From assembly GCF_022063185.1 (NCBI RefSeq), contig NZ_CP091915.1:1-64000 (forward strand): a stretch of 64,000 nucleotides of DNA, in the 5' to 3' direction. Every line of letters starts with the position of its first letter. Positions within the stretch are counted from its first letter, which is position 1. A model generated the notes under the pieces. It worked only from the letters and a program-made list of their open reading frames with translations, had not been told where the DNA came from and searched no databases. Positions 20,759 through 29,326 of this stretch are shown one piece after another. The translations under genes were made by a program, and so were the position numbers. The stretch comes from Nostoc sp. UHCC 0870. GTDB lineage: Bacteria > Cyanobacteriota > Cyanobacteriia > Cyanobacteriales > Nostocaceae.

Positions 20759-20965
20759 TTATAGGCAAGATTTTAGCTGCTTGCCCTGACTTGACCATTT
20801 TTCGTCTAAAAGACTGCACGCTACGTGAACAACGTTTTGAGGGTTTCGCTTAAACTTTCCTTTCATTCCCCAGCAGCGAACAGTATAGTCACTTTCGTAT
20901 CCGAGGACAGATGCAAGTTGTTGATAGCTTAATTCCCACTTTTTCTTAAACTCTATTGGGTGCAT
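20759..20965 (-). CDS. Small helix-turn-helix protein
   Basis: A 68-residue basic protein with 'LSYQQLASVLGYESDYTVRCW' near residues 12-32, a pattern of short cyanobacterial helix-turn-helix regulators. It is followed within 95 nt by another small putative regulator and then the conjugation operon, so it is a candidate autoregulator of transfer. An AT-rich region upstream (20966-21180) would hold the promoter. Confidence 0.5.
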   Translation of the reverse strand: MHPIEFKKKWELSYQQLASVLGYESDYTVRCWGMKGKFKRNPQNVVHVACSLLDEKWSSQGKQLKSCL

Positions 20966-21360
20966 AGTATTTATTTAGATACTTGCATGATTTATTCTCT
21001 ATTTATAACATAAATTATTCAGCAATTATCGCCATTTTACATTTTTAAATACTTGAAAATATCAGATTTGTTTATCTTAATCTTTTTGTAAATCTCATTA
21101 GTTTTTATTAGTATAATTCTGTTGTTTTATATTTAAATCTCAGTCACAAAATCTCAAATATAAATCAAATATGATTCCTACAAAAGTAAGGTTCTCTGAT
21201 TCGGATAAGGGAACAAGAAATAGAAAAAACTATTCCCTATTCCCTATTCCCTCTTTAACAGTGAATAGTCAACAGTTAAATCCTGGGTTTAAGCCTACGC
21301 CGATACGCAGATCGAGTGAGGCTTCGCTGAACTCCTGGTAACTGATAACTGTTTACTGAT
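20966..21360. other. AT-rich intergenic region upstream of the conjugation regulators
   Basis: About 395 bp without a gene. The first 210 bp are extremely AT-rich and are the likely promoter zone for the leftward operon. Near 21227-21255 there are three tandem TTCCCTA units, and 21258-21358 holds an AACAGT...ACTGTT-type repeat block with the dispersed GCGAAGCC-like unit. Confidence 0.45.
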
Positions 21361-22560
21361 TTAATTAGCAAGCTTTAATTCTTCGCGCCCTTTCGAGTTC
21401 ACCATCTTCATCAAGTGCTGATTGAGATAGCTTTGAGCCGAGACGTAGAGACTGTCCCAAATCTCTGGATTGCGACAGATTTTGCTTCCTACTGTATTAA
21501 GAGCCAATTTCTCCGACACCAAGTATTTTTTGTAATAGTTTGTCCACAAATGTTGTACAAAATCCTCAGCAAACTCATCGAAAGGTATTATCCAGTTGTA
21601 CTGTTCATCCAAAAACACCCGGTAGGCAGCAACAATGGGCATAGCAATATCCGCCGGCGCACTAAACCCAAAAGAATATCGACTGTCAGGCAGAAGCGTA
21701 TTTTTTCGTGTATCTATTGATGCCAAGTCATTCACTCCCTTTCTTCTGGGGTTCGTGATATGCTCCTGAATAATTTCAAATACTCTTTGCTCAAGCCATA
21801 AAGCTTTGGGTAGCAGAGGTAACAAAAGAGTCAATCTTTCTCTTTCCGCATCACTTAAGCTTGGTGTGTTGCTCACAGGAGGATGTTTGGTTCTCTTGTT
21901 AGATTCAGGATTATATCTGTTTCTGTCCAGGCAGTTCATCAATTTGATTAAATGATTCACATTGCACTGGGGACTTTTGGGCGCACCGGTTTGGTTTTGA
22001 TAGTACGCGATGCGGAATTTTGTTTCTTCCTCTCGTTCCAGTTTGGCTAAAAACTGCTTGACAAATTTGTAATCTCCCCTGGCGTTCACTTTAGAACGTG
22101 CATCCACCGGGGCCGTTGTATTTGATGCCAATGCTATATCTTTGGCTTCTTCTTCCGTTAGTCCAATGTGGATGGTCACTTTGACCCTAGCTTCGGTTAG
22201 GTCATATTTATAATTTCTCGCTTGCTCAAACGCTAAAACTGTATGCCCTCCATTAATAATCCCGTCACTGCCACCCTCACACGCTTCTAATACCTCTAGT
22301 TCTAGTTCAGTTTTGTTTTTGGTGGGTTTAACCTTGTTGGCACACAGCACAATTCCACTGTGACGCTCAAAGAATTTTTCTGGTTGAGTCGTCACTGAGT
22401 CAAATATTTGTCTGTATGTCGCACTTTTTTTGTTCGGTTCTCTAATGTTGGGTTCTAAAGGTAAGTCTGTTGGGAAAGTATCTACATGGACGGTAGCAAT
22501 CATGCAGTGGTTGTTCGCACTGACATAGTTGTCTATTTTCAACCGATAAATTTTTGGCAT
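21361..22560 (-). CDS. AIPR-like (abortive infection phage resistance) protein
   Basis: A 399-residue protein with no signal or membrane segment. 'SGIVLCANKV', 'DGIINGGHTVLAFEQA' (near residue 100) and 'AKDIALASNTTAPVDARS' (near 145) match the pattern of AIPR proteins, in which a G-G-H/Q-T loop and a later 'xAxxxNTxxPV' stretch are typical. Members are linked to abortive infection; the biochemical role is poorly defined. It is divergent from an ATPase/TOPRIM-like pair 200 bp away. Family assignment is by motif only. Confidence 0.6.
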   Translation of the reverse strand: MPKIYRLKIDNYVSANNHCMIATVHVDTFPTDLPLEPNIREPNKKSATYRQIFDSVTTQPEKFFERHSGIVLCANKVKPTKNKTELELEVLEACEGGSDGIINGGHTVLAFEQARNYKYDLTEARVKVTIHIGLTEEEAKDIALASNTTAPVDARSKVNARGDYKFVKQFLAKLEREEETKFRIAYYQNQTGAPKSPQCNVNHLIKLMNCLDRNRYNPESNKRTKHPPVSNTPSLSDAERERLTLLLPLLPKALWLEQRVFEIIQEHITNPRRKGVNDLASIDTRKNTLLPDSRYSFGFSAPADIAMPIVAAYRVFLDEQYNWIIPFDEFAEDFVQHLWTNYYKKYLVSEKLALNTVGSKICRNPEIWDSLYVSAQSYLNQHLMKMVNSKGREELKLAN

Positions 22561-22761
22561 ATTTTGTTTTTAAACAGCATACACAATTATAGTCAACTAC
22601 CTACACTGACCTGAGTACAAGATAGCGTGTAGGCTTGCAAGCTGATTCTTGCAACGTAAGAGATGACTAGCCCATGAGCTCCTTCAAGGTATTATTAGTA
22701 ATAGCCTAACTAGGCTGATGAAAGCAGCAGATAAAAAGCCTGTCTATGAGGAGACTTTTCT
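22561..22761. promoter_or_regulatory. Divergent promoter region of the putative defence genes
   Basis: This 201-bp gap between opposed starts must carry both promoters. The right-hand gene has a GAGGAG ribosome site near 22747-22753. No clean inverted repeat for a dedicated operator is evident by eye. Confidence 0.4.
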
Positions 22762-23850
22762 ATGACGGGGATGAACAGTGACAAACAACTGTCGAGAATA
22801 GTTTTAAAAGGCTTCAAGTCTATCGCCAAATGTGACCTTGAATTATCCAGACTTAACATTTTGATAGGCTCTAATGGGGCGGGGAAGTCTAATTTTATTG
22901 GCTTCTTCCGCATGGTTGGACAGTTGCTTGAGCAAAACCTGCAAGTGTTTGTTAGTCGTCAGGGCAGTCCTGATGCTTTATTGCATTTTGGGCGGAAAAC
23001 AACGGAACAATTAGAGTGGCAGCTATACTTCGGCAATAATGGATACTTCGCTACCCTTGAACCAACCAAGGATAATCGCTTGATGTTCACTCAGGAATCC
23101 TTTTGGTGCAACATGAGTGGTGAGTATCAAATAGGTAGAGGTCATTTCGAGACAAAGGCTTTGACCAGCACAAGAACGGGAATTGATGAATCCGTTTTAG
23201 AAGCCATGCAGCAGTGGCGCGTTTATCATTTTCATGACACTAGTGAGAGTGCCTACATCAAACAGCCTCATGGAATCAATGACAATGCTTACCTACGTCC
23301 TGATGCACGTAACCTTGCATCCTTCCTCTATCTATTGCGCGACACCTACCCAGTAAATTATCAAAGAATTGTCAAAACCATTCGACTTGTTGCTCCATTC
23401 TTTGGTGACTTTTTTCTGCGTCCTGCTCCACAAAACAAGGAAATTATTGAGTTGGAATGGTTTGAGCGGGGGCAAGATATTCCTTTCAAGGCTCACTTGC
23501 TTTCGGATGGCACGCTGCGTTTTATCTGTCTAGCAACGGTTTTTCTACAACCTGAAGACCTCCTACCAGCAACAATTCTCGTTGATGAGCCAGAATTAGG
23601 ACTTCATCCTTATGCTATTACCGTGCTGGCTTCTTTGATGCGTACTGCCTCCAAACAAGTGATTGTTTCTACTCAGTCCGTCGAGTTGCTCAACGAATTT
23701 GAAGCCAACGATGTCATTGTTGTAGACCGTAATGAAGGGACTTCCTGCCTTCGCAGGCTGAATCAGCAGGAATTAGAAGCTTGGCTATTGGATTATAGCT
23801 TGGGTGAGCTTTGGCTCAAAAACCTCCTGGGCGGGAGACCTACACGATGA
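22762..23850 (+). CDS. AAA ATPase (AAA_15/21, OLD/RecF-like)
   Basis: A 362-residue ABC-type ATPase of the class found in OLD, PARIS and retron systems. 'ISKxxLKGFKSIAKCDLEL'-type N-terminal strand is followed by Walker A 'IGSNGAGKSNFIGFF' (residues about 35-48). Near residue 245 'HLLSDGTLRFICLATVF' supplies the signature region and near 272 'TILVDEPELGLHPYA' the Walker B and D-loop; 'QVIVSTQSVELLNEF' follows. Its stop overlaps the next gene's start (ATGA), which implies a two-protein complex. Probable sensor/ATPase half of a defence system. Confidence 0.8.
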   Translation: MTGMNSDKQLSRIVLKGFKSIAKCDLELSRLNILIGSNGAGKSNFIGFFRMVGQLLEQNLQVFVSRQGSPDALLHFGRKTTEQLEWQLYFGNNGYFATLEPTKDNRLMFTQESFWCNMSGEYQIGRGHFETKALTSTRTGIDESVLEAMQQWRVYHFHDTSESAYIKQPHGINDNAYLRPDARNLASFLYLLRDTYPVNYQRIVKTIRLVAPFFGDFFLRPAPQNKEIIELEWFERGQDIPFKAHLLSDGTLRFICLATVFLQPEDLLPATILVDEPELGLHPYAITVLASLMRTASKQVIVSTQSVELLNEFEANDVIVVDRNEGTSCLRRLNQQELEAWLLDYSLGELWLKNLLGGRPTR

Positions 23851-24497
23851 TTCGAGTCAATATTTTCGTGGAAGGACAAACCGAAGAAACTTTTGTCAGA
23901 GAACTGCTCTACGGGTATTTTCTAGCCAAAAATATCTACCTCAATCCGATTCTCGTCAAAACCAGTTCCACTGGTAAAGGTGGTGTGGTGAGCTATGCCA
24001 AAATCAAGCCCCAATTAAATCGCAAGTGCCTGGAAGACAAAACGGCTATCGTCACTACCATGTTTGATATGTATGCCTTGCCTAATGATTTTCCGGGGAG
24101 CAATTCCATACCCAAAACCAAGGACCCATTTCAGAAGGCTGAACATCTAGAACGGGAGATGGGCAAGGATGTTGGTCACAAAAATTTTATCCCGAATTTG
24201 CTGGTACATGAATTTGAAGGGCTGCTATACAGTCAGCCAGACGCTTTTTCCCTGTGGTTTGATGAAGGTGTGGTGAGTATTCTACAAGCTGAACGTCATG
24301 CCTTTCCTTCTCCTGAACATATTAATGATCATCCACAGAAAGCACCATCCAAACGAATTCGTAATTGTTGCAAGGGATATGACAAAGCACTACATGGTTC
24401 GCTGCTGGCTCTCGATATTGGACTGGATACCATACGTCAGGAATGTCAACATTTTCACCAATGGTTATTACGTCTGGAAAATCTCATTTCCAGCTGA
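23847..24497 (+). CDS. DUF4276 family TOPRIM-like partner protein
   Basis: I take ATG 23847, four-base coupled to the ATPase stop, rather than a start at 23811 in the ATPase frame's overlap. The 216-residue protein opens 'MIRVNIFVEGQTEETFVREL', with the E of VEGxTE (residue 9) where TOPRIM folds carry their catalytic Glu, and has 'TTMFDMYALP' (Asp near 73) and 'VHEFEGLLYSQPDAF' near 128. DUF4276 proteins are typically paired with such ATPases. By analogy with AriB in PARIS or the OLD TOPRIM domain, it is the likely nuclease or effector; not proven. Confidence 0.7.
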   Translation: MIRVNIFVEGQTEETFVRELLYGYFLAKNIYLNPILVKTSSTGKGGVVSYAKIKPQLNRKCLEDKTAIVTTMFDMYALPNDFPGSNSIPKTKDPFQKAEHLEREMGKDVGHKNFIPNLLVHEFEGLLYSQPDAFSLWFDEGVVSILQAERHAFPSPEHINDHPQKAPSKRIRNCCKGYDKALHGSLLALDIGLDTIRQECQHFHQWLLRLENLISS

Positions 24498-24757
24498 CTG
24501 GATTTTGTGGGTTTGCAGACTAAGTGAAATTTTTTAACGCAAGAATAAGGGTTTGGGCAACCTTTGTTGCAGACTAAATGAAATTCGTGCGGACTAAGTG
24601 AAATTTTCCTCTTAAATTCGCATCCAAAGTATCGTGTGTCCTAGGAAAAAGGTATTAATCGGAGTTTATATCGTACAAAAGATAAGGGTTACTTATTTTG
24701 GGTCTACTGTGGTATTATTGGTGTCACTGAAAGCAAAAACTTGGAGTCAGCGCAGTT
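24498..24757. repeat. Three direct repeats downstream of the defence pair
   Basis: Three imperfect copies of GCRGACTAARTGAAATT lie at about 24516-24532, 24569-24585 and 24589-24605, spaced about 54 and 20 bp. The region has no gene. They could be ends of a lost element or protein-binding iterons. The remaining sequence to 24757 shows nothing recognisable. Confidence 0.55.
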
Positions 24758-25684
24758 GTGGATCAAAATGTTCGGATTGCGGAAGCCACTATAAAGGCAA
24801 CTTTGAAAGGGGCAAATGCCGATTTGCGTAGTACGGGAATATATCCAAATCTGAATTACCGGTCACAAGCATTCGATACGAACATTGAAGCAGATATATA
24901 TCTGTTCATTCGCCTGCGGAAACTCTCGCTGACCCAACGCTTAGAAATGTTCATGGCTCATGAGCGTGGAGTCAAAAAACTTTGCCTGACAGGAATTAAA
25001 TTTCGGCATCGTGGAGCATCTGTGGAGAAAATTCGTCATGAGTTTATCCGTGCTGTACTAGCAGAAAAATTTAGGGGTGATTTTCAGCCTCAAGGAAATG
25101 ATGAAAAAATGTGGATTCAGGATTCGATAACGCTAGCAGCAGAGCTACACCAAATTTTTGAGTCAAATAATATTCTGTACTATGTCAGTGGTGGTGTTGC
25201 CGCTTCTTTACACGGAGAGCCACGTTCGACTCGTGATTTAGATTTGGTGATTGAAGTACAACCACAGAAAATCAATTTGTTGGTGGCAACACTTGAAGGT
25301 GCGGGGTACTATTGTCCGGCAGGCGCAGTTGAGGGGTTAAAGCAAGGAAGTGAACGAATGCTAAATATTACCCATACTGAAACTATTGCTAATGCCGACT
25401 TATATATAAGTGATGTTTCGCCGTTTTCAGTTTCCCAGATGGCGCGTCGCCAATTAATAGACTTAGAAGGAATACCTCCGTTTTGGGTGGCTTCGGCAGA
25501 AGATACCATTTTACAGAAATTGTGTTGGGGAAAAGGGAGTCAATCTGAAAAGCAGTGGCGCGATGTGCTGGGAATACTGAAGTTGCAGGCAGAAACTTTG
25601 GACTACACATACTTGACACAATGGGCAGAAAGTTTGGATTTGATTGATGATTTCTCTCAAGCATTCACCCAAGCGGGTCTATAA
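24758..25684 (+). CDS. Nucleotidyltransferase-fold protein (AbiEii/MNT-like)
   Basis: GTG 24758 gives 308 residues. The C-terminal half carries 'YYVSGGVAASLHGEPRSTRDLDLVIE' (near residues 145-170), the GG...R.T.DLDL motif of minimal/AbiEii-type nucleotidyltransferases, whose two Asp bind metal. The N-terminal ~120 residues ('SLTQRLEMFMAHERGVKKL', 'GASVEKIRHEFIRAVL') form a separate helical domain, so this may be a fused sensor or antitoxin part. It is 25 nt upstream of a tyrosine recombinase. Related proteins are toxins of type IV toxin-antitoxin systems; here the activity is inferred. Confidence 0.6.
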   Translation: MDQNVRIAEATIKATLKGANADLRSTGIYPNLNYRSQAFDTNIEADIYLFIRLRKLSLTQRLEMFMAHERGVKKLCLTGIKFRHRGASVEKIRHEFIRAVLAEKFRGDFQPQGNDEKMWIQDSITLAAELHQIFESNNILYYVSGGVAASLHGEPRSTRDLDLVIEVQPQKINLLVATLEGAGYYCPAGAVEGLKQGSERMLNITHTETIANADLYISDVSPFSVSQMARRQLIDLEGIPPFWVASAEDTILQKLCWGKGSQSEKQWRDVLGILKLQAETLDYTYLTQWAESLDLIDDFSQAFTQAGL

Positions 25685-25708
25685 TTATTCACTCTCTTTC
25701 TTAGGAAA

Positions 25709-26752
25709 ATGCCATCTCCTGATAGTTTAGAAAAAAATTCCTTACCACCGATTAAACTCATCCCACTCGAAAATGAGCCGGCGGCATCTGCTAAGAGTGC
25801 TACAAAACTAAGTAGCATATCCAAAAAGATCACACCACCCACAGATATTCGATGGATAAAGGTACTGGAGTTTTTACGCAGCACCAATCTTGCGCCTAAC
25901 AGTCGCAAAATGTATGAGCGCGAATTGAAGCGGTTTTTGGGATGGACACAACTGCATTACCATGAGCTACGCCCACGTCACCTGGGGTTATACAAGGAAT
26001 ATCTGCGCGATGAAGTAAAAACTGATTCAGGAAAACCCCTGTCAAAAAGCAGTATCAATGCTGGGGTTGCTGCGCTCAAAAGCTTCTTTAAATGGATGTG
26101 TTATACATATCCAGACATAATTGCAACTAACCCCACACTAGGGATTAAGCTAGAAAAAGTGCCTCTTCCACCAGCCCAAAGCTTAACTGATGAACAGGTG
26201 GAGCGAGTGTGGTCAGCTTTAGAATTATTGGGAGAAACAAAACAACGAGATACCGCACTTGTCCACATACTCAGCCACGGACTCCGCGCCGGGGAAGTTG
26301 TACAGCTAAATGTAGGCTCATTTGATGGCAAGCTGCTGTTTTTACCTGATACTAAAACTAATGAACCGCGCTTAGTGCCATTGCGAAAGGAAAGCAGAGA
26401 AGTATTAGCGGCGTATTTGCGATCGCGCTCAGTTGGGGGTGAAGAACTAAACAGCCTCACGCCGTTGATGATTTCGCATCATGCCTCATATAAGGGCGAA
26501 AGGCTCAGTTATCACGGGATTTACTTTGCTGTAGAAAAAATCGGTGAATTAGCTGGTATTGAAGATTTGCATCCCCATCAGTTCCGCCATACCTACGCCA
26601 CTGACTTATTGCTGTTAGGCGTTGACCCCAGCCACGCACGAAAACTGACCGGGCATCAAAGCGAGAGAGCGTTCCGACGGTATACTCTGCGGAGTGAACA
26701 AGAAGCGGCGATCGCTGCTTACTATCGTGCAATAGGGGAAGAAGCAGAGTAG
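25709..26752 (+). CDS. Tyrosine recombinase/integrase
   Basis: A 347-residue site-specific recombinase. The N-terminal SAM-like core-binding domain spans about residues 48-140 ('NSRKMYERELKRFLGW'). The catalytic residues are visible: Arg in 'LSHGLRAGEVVQLN' (near 192), His and Arg in 'HPHQFRHTYATDLL', a second His in 'LTGHQSERAFRRYT' and the Tyr at the end of that motif. It leads a three-gene operon with overlapping stops and starts. Likely resolves plasmid multimers or moves a module; no att core was identified. Confidence 0.85.
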   Translation: MPSPDSLEKNSLPPIKLIPLENEPAASAKSATKLSSISKKITPPTDIRWIKVLEFLRSTNLAPNSRKMYERELKRFLGWTQLHYHELRPRHLGLYKEYLRDEVKTDSGKPLSKSSINAGVAALKSFFKWMCYTYPDIIATNPTLGIKLEKVPLPPAQSLTDEQVERVWSALELLGETKQRDTALVHILSHGLRAGEVVQLNVGSFDGKLLFLPDTKTNEPRLVPLRKESREVLAAYLRSRSVGGEELNSLTPLMISHHASYKGERLSYHGIYFAVEKIGELAGIEDLHPHQFRHTYATDLLLLGVDPSHARKLTGHQSERAFRRYTLRSEQEAAIAAYYRAIGEEAE

Positions 26753-26755
26753 TCT

Positions 26756-27223
26756 ATGCCCAAGCCATTAGACCCCAAATGCCAATTATGCGCGAAGCTA
26801 CCAACAGCTAAGGCTAAAGTGCTGCATGGGACAGAAGGTGATGGCTGCTGGAATCCCAAAGTCTGTCATAATCGCCGTTCGTTTTACCGCCGACGCACCA
26901 AAGATGACTCGGCACAACTGGATAACATCACAGTTGAACCGCCAGAAACATATTTTGCCGTACTGTATTTATATAAAGAACCGGGGGATAAGCCATTGCA
27001 CGCTTTGGGTGCAGAACTATGGCTAGGACAAAAGCCTATTTGTCGGTTAGAGCCAATCCACTGCTTTGGTCTAACTGCTGGTAAAATCCGCACCTATACA
27101 GATATGGTGTTGCAGGCTTTTGCTAAACAATATGGTGTTTCCCTCCACCAATATAAGGATATGTTTGAGATTAGCCCATCCCATTGCCCAGTCCGACCTT
27201 GCCCGTTACATCCTGAATTATGA
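26756..27223 (+). CDS. Integrase-operon protein with N-terminal Cys cluster
   Basis: A 155-residue protein four bases after the recombinase stop. The N-terminus has CQLC, then GCWNPKVCHNRRSFYRRR, a putative zinc finger of about 25 residues; the C-terminal 'SHCPVRPCPLHP' is also Cys/His-rich. The middle is an alpha/beta domain with no known motif. The tight operon suggests it assists the recombinase. Function unknown. Confidence 0.6.
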   Translation: MPKPLDPKCQLCAKLPTAKAKVLHGTEGDGCWNPKVCHNRRSFYRRRTKDDSAQLDNITVEPPETYFAVLYLYKEPGDKPLHALGAELWLGQKPICRLEPIHCFGLTAGKIRTYTDMVLQAFAKQYGVSLHQYKDMFEISPSHCPVRPCPLHPEL

Positions 27224-27912
27224 CCAGCTATCGCCAATTAACAATTTGGGATGTGCTAGATGAGATGTCAGAAGCTCCACCGACATCAACTCTTGCTCCC
27301 GTCTGGGATTGTTTAGATGCCGAGCTTGAAAGTTTATCTGTGGAAGCACAATTATCAACCGCCGCACAAGCCTTTTCCCAAATTGCAGATATTCTCAAAT
27401 CCCGTGCTGATTTACTGTTGTCAGATGTCCGCGCTCAGAACGATACTTTGGGGCCGGTTGTCAGCACGGATATCTTTGCTGGGTTAGTGCGTACAACAAT
27501 GCAGCTTGATTTGGATGACCTAATCGAAGAACCAGCACCGCAGACTTTTAGACCTCATGGGCCACATCAGTTTACTCATCCCTCTGAAAACAGTGATTCA
27601 GTCGCCGCGCCTGTTGAGAAAGAGAATGTCTTGGCAATGCTTGAAATTGAGACTGTAGAAGATGTTCATCAGTTGGCTGGTGATGAAGATGTCCAAAAAT
27701 GGCAAAGTGCGATCGCTCTCTATCTTACACAAGTCAAAGATGAAATTACACTTCCCTTACTACAACGAGGATTGAAAATGCCGATGGTGGAGGTTTGGTT
27801 AGGATTGTTACTGGGTGGTTTTACATTGGAGCAACGTGGCGATTTTTATCACAGCGAGGCTGTCTGGGTAATCGCTGATTTTCCTCAAAGTTCGGCTCAA
27901 CCCAGCCAGTAG
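27220..27912 (+). CDS. Third integrase-operon protein, unknown
   Basis: The ATG overlaps the stop of the gene before (ATGA), so the product is translationally coupled. The 230-residue protein is acidic; it has a helical N-terminal half, a disordered Pro/His-rich stretch near residues 105-130 ('FRPHGPHQFTHPSE'), and a C-terminal region ('LPLLQRGLKMPMVEVWLGLLLGGF') resembling a winged or helix-turn-helix fold. It ends 11 nt before the opposing parR-like gene. Confidence 0.55.
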   Translation: MTSYRQLTIWDVLDEMSEAPPTSTLAPVWDCLDAELESLSVEAQLSTAAQAFSQIADILKSRADLLLSDVRAQNDTLGPVVSTDIFAGLVRTTMQLDLDDLIEEPAPQTFRPHGPHQFTHPSENSDSVAAPVEKENVLAMLEIETVEDVHQLAGDEDVQKWQSAIALYLTQVKDEITLPLLQRGLKMPMVEVWLGLLLGGFTLEQRGDFYHSEAVWVIADFPQSSAQPSQ

Positions 27913-27922
27913 AGCCTAACCT

Positions 27923-28228
27923 TCACAAATCAAAATCCAGGGTAAATGTGTCGCTATCTGAATCTTCTGTTGTTTCGAGTGTCGGTGCAGTTAGAGAAGG
28001 GTGCTGTGGTTGGTTTTGGTTTGTCGTCACAGGGGTAAACACTGTTGAGTGGGGAACTGCTTGTTGCATGGGGAACGCTCCTTTTTTAAAGGCAAAATAG
28101 CAATCGATAATAAAGTAAAGCGTCTCTAGATAACTTTTATCTAGGTATTGTGATTCGGCATATATCCGTTCCCGATAACTATCTTTGATGCGGATTTTTT
28201 CTGGGGTCTTGTCTTGATTCTCTGCCAT
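27923..28228 (-). CDS. ParR-like adaptor paired with the actin-like ATPase
   Basis: ATG 28228 follows TAGGTG by about seven bases; a GTG at 28237 right after the parM stop is the alternative. The 101-residue protein has a basic N-terminal half ('EKIRIKDSYRERIYAESQY') that could form a ribbon-helix-helix, and a disordered, acidic tail ('EDSDSDTFTLDFDL') of the kind that contacts ParM filament ends. No close motif match, so the call depends on its place behind parM. Confidence 0.55.
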   Translation of the reverse strand: MAENQDKTPEKIRIKDSYRERIYAESQYLDKSYLETLYFIIDCYFAFKKGAFPMQQAVPHSTVFTPVTTNQNQPQHPSLTAPTLETTEDSDSDTFTLDFDL

Positions 28229-28237
28229 TGTTTTCAC

Positions 28238-29179
28238 CTACCCATTCTTACTAACAATCGCTTTTGCCATTGATAGCAGTCCAAAGGCATTCGCTTCTAC
28301 TGGATTCTCCAACACTGTGAATCCGTTCTTCTCTAGCAGTTTCTTCAGCCCAGGTAACAGACACCCTCCACCAATTGCCCAAATTTCATCTCCAGTGTGT
28401 TTGGCATCAAGTGCCATACTCACTATTTTTTTCAGGTATTTCTCGTACCAATCTTTTAAACAAGCACTATAGATATCTTTGATATCGATGTCACGACTAT
28501 ATCTGGTATGCCCCATTTCCAGACAATATCTAATCTTCGATGGCTCTCCGACTTTTCCTCCATTCAGATGTTTCATTTTTTGGGCAATTTCATCGATGAG
28601 AACTTCTACACCTATGGGGTAGGGGGTGTGAACTTCTCGCTTTCCTTGGCTGTAACGCGAATATAGTGTTGTGCCATTGCCAAAGTCCAACACTGTTAAT
28701 TTTTTGGGAAGTGACTGCCCATACAATGCGCCTATCCCCTCTGGTACTACTTTCAGCACTTCTATCTTTACTAATGATGCTTTCCCCGCCAGTATTGGCT
28801 GGTATTCTCCATTTAATACTTTCTTCAAATTCTCTGCTAGAGCTACATCATGTAAGCTGACTACTAATTTTAAATGCCACGCCTTACGGTGTGGCAGATG
28901 TGCTAATGCTCCCAACAATGTTGTCAGTGCATTCTTGACTTTGTTTTCATTGCTATCTGTGTTGCGCTCAAAATGATTTCCGGCTCGGAACGCTGATTCC
29001 CCAACTGTGTAAGCATTGCCATTGAGAATTACTCTTCCTGGTACATCTTCCATTTCTGCTGTGGAAATATAGCTGGGGACGCGCACTACTTCAAAGCCAT
29101 CCACTAAAAGTTTTAGACTGCCGTAACCGTTATCAAAGCCTGCCGGAAAAATTTTTTGTAAGTTGTGAATATTTGACAT
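28238..29179 (-). CDS. parM: ParM/StbA-type actin-like plasmid segregation ATPase
   Basis: A 313-residue protein with the actin-fold motifs in order: phosphate-1 'AGFDNGYGSLKLL' (residues 13-25), phosphate-2 'LTVLDFGNGTTLYSRY' (near 165), and the adenosine motif 'IWAIGGGCLLPGLKKLL' (near 270). By family it polymerises on ATP and pushes plasmid copies apart. Immediately upstream are clustered TATACCCTA repeats, the expected centromere position, and downstream is a small ParR-like gene, so the locus has the standard parC-parM-parR order. Confidence 0.85.
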   Translation of the reverse strand: MSNIHNLQKIFPAGFDNGYGSLKLLVDGFEVVRVPSYISTAEMEDVPGRVILNGNAYTVGESAFRAGNHFERNTDSNENKVKNALTTLLGALAHLPHRKAWHLKLVVSLHDVALAENLKKVLNGEYQPILAGKASLVKIEVLKVVPEGIGALYGQSLPKKLTVLDFGNGTTLYSRYSQGKREVHTPYPIGVEVLIDEIAQKMKHLNGGKVGEPSKIRYCLEMGHTRYSRDIDIKDIYSACLKDWYEKYLKKIVSMALDAKHTGDEIWAIGGGCLLPGLKKLLEKNGFTVLENPVEANAFGLLSMAKAIVSKNG

Positions 29180-29212
29180 GGGGGTTAAGTGGGGTACAAA
29201 ATCTTGCTGGCT

Positions 29213-29326
29213 CTAATATACCCTAAGCATCCCCTAAATATACCCTATATAGGGGCTATTTTTCCCTCATAATTCTATTTTATTCTTAGGGTATATATGA
29301 CCCCTATATATACCCTACTAGGGTGT
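29213..29326. repeat. parC-like iteron cluster upstream of parM
   Basis: The motif TATACCCTA and its complement TAGGGTATA recur at about 29217-29226, 29238-29248, 29286-29295 and 29308-29317, with ACCCCTATA and TAGGGG variants between and extra CCCTAAAT units. Both orientations occur, giving local palindromes such as TACCCTATATAGGGG near 29241. Such repeats just upstream of a parM operon serve as centromere and operator in known type II systems; that role here is inference. Confidence 0.7.
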
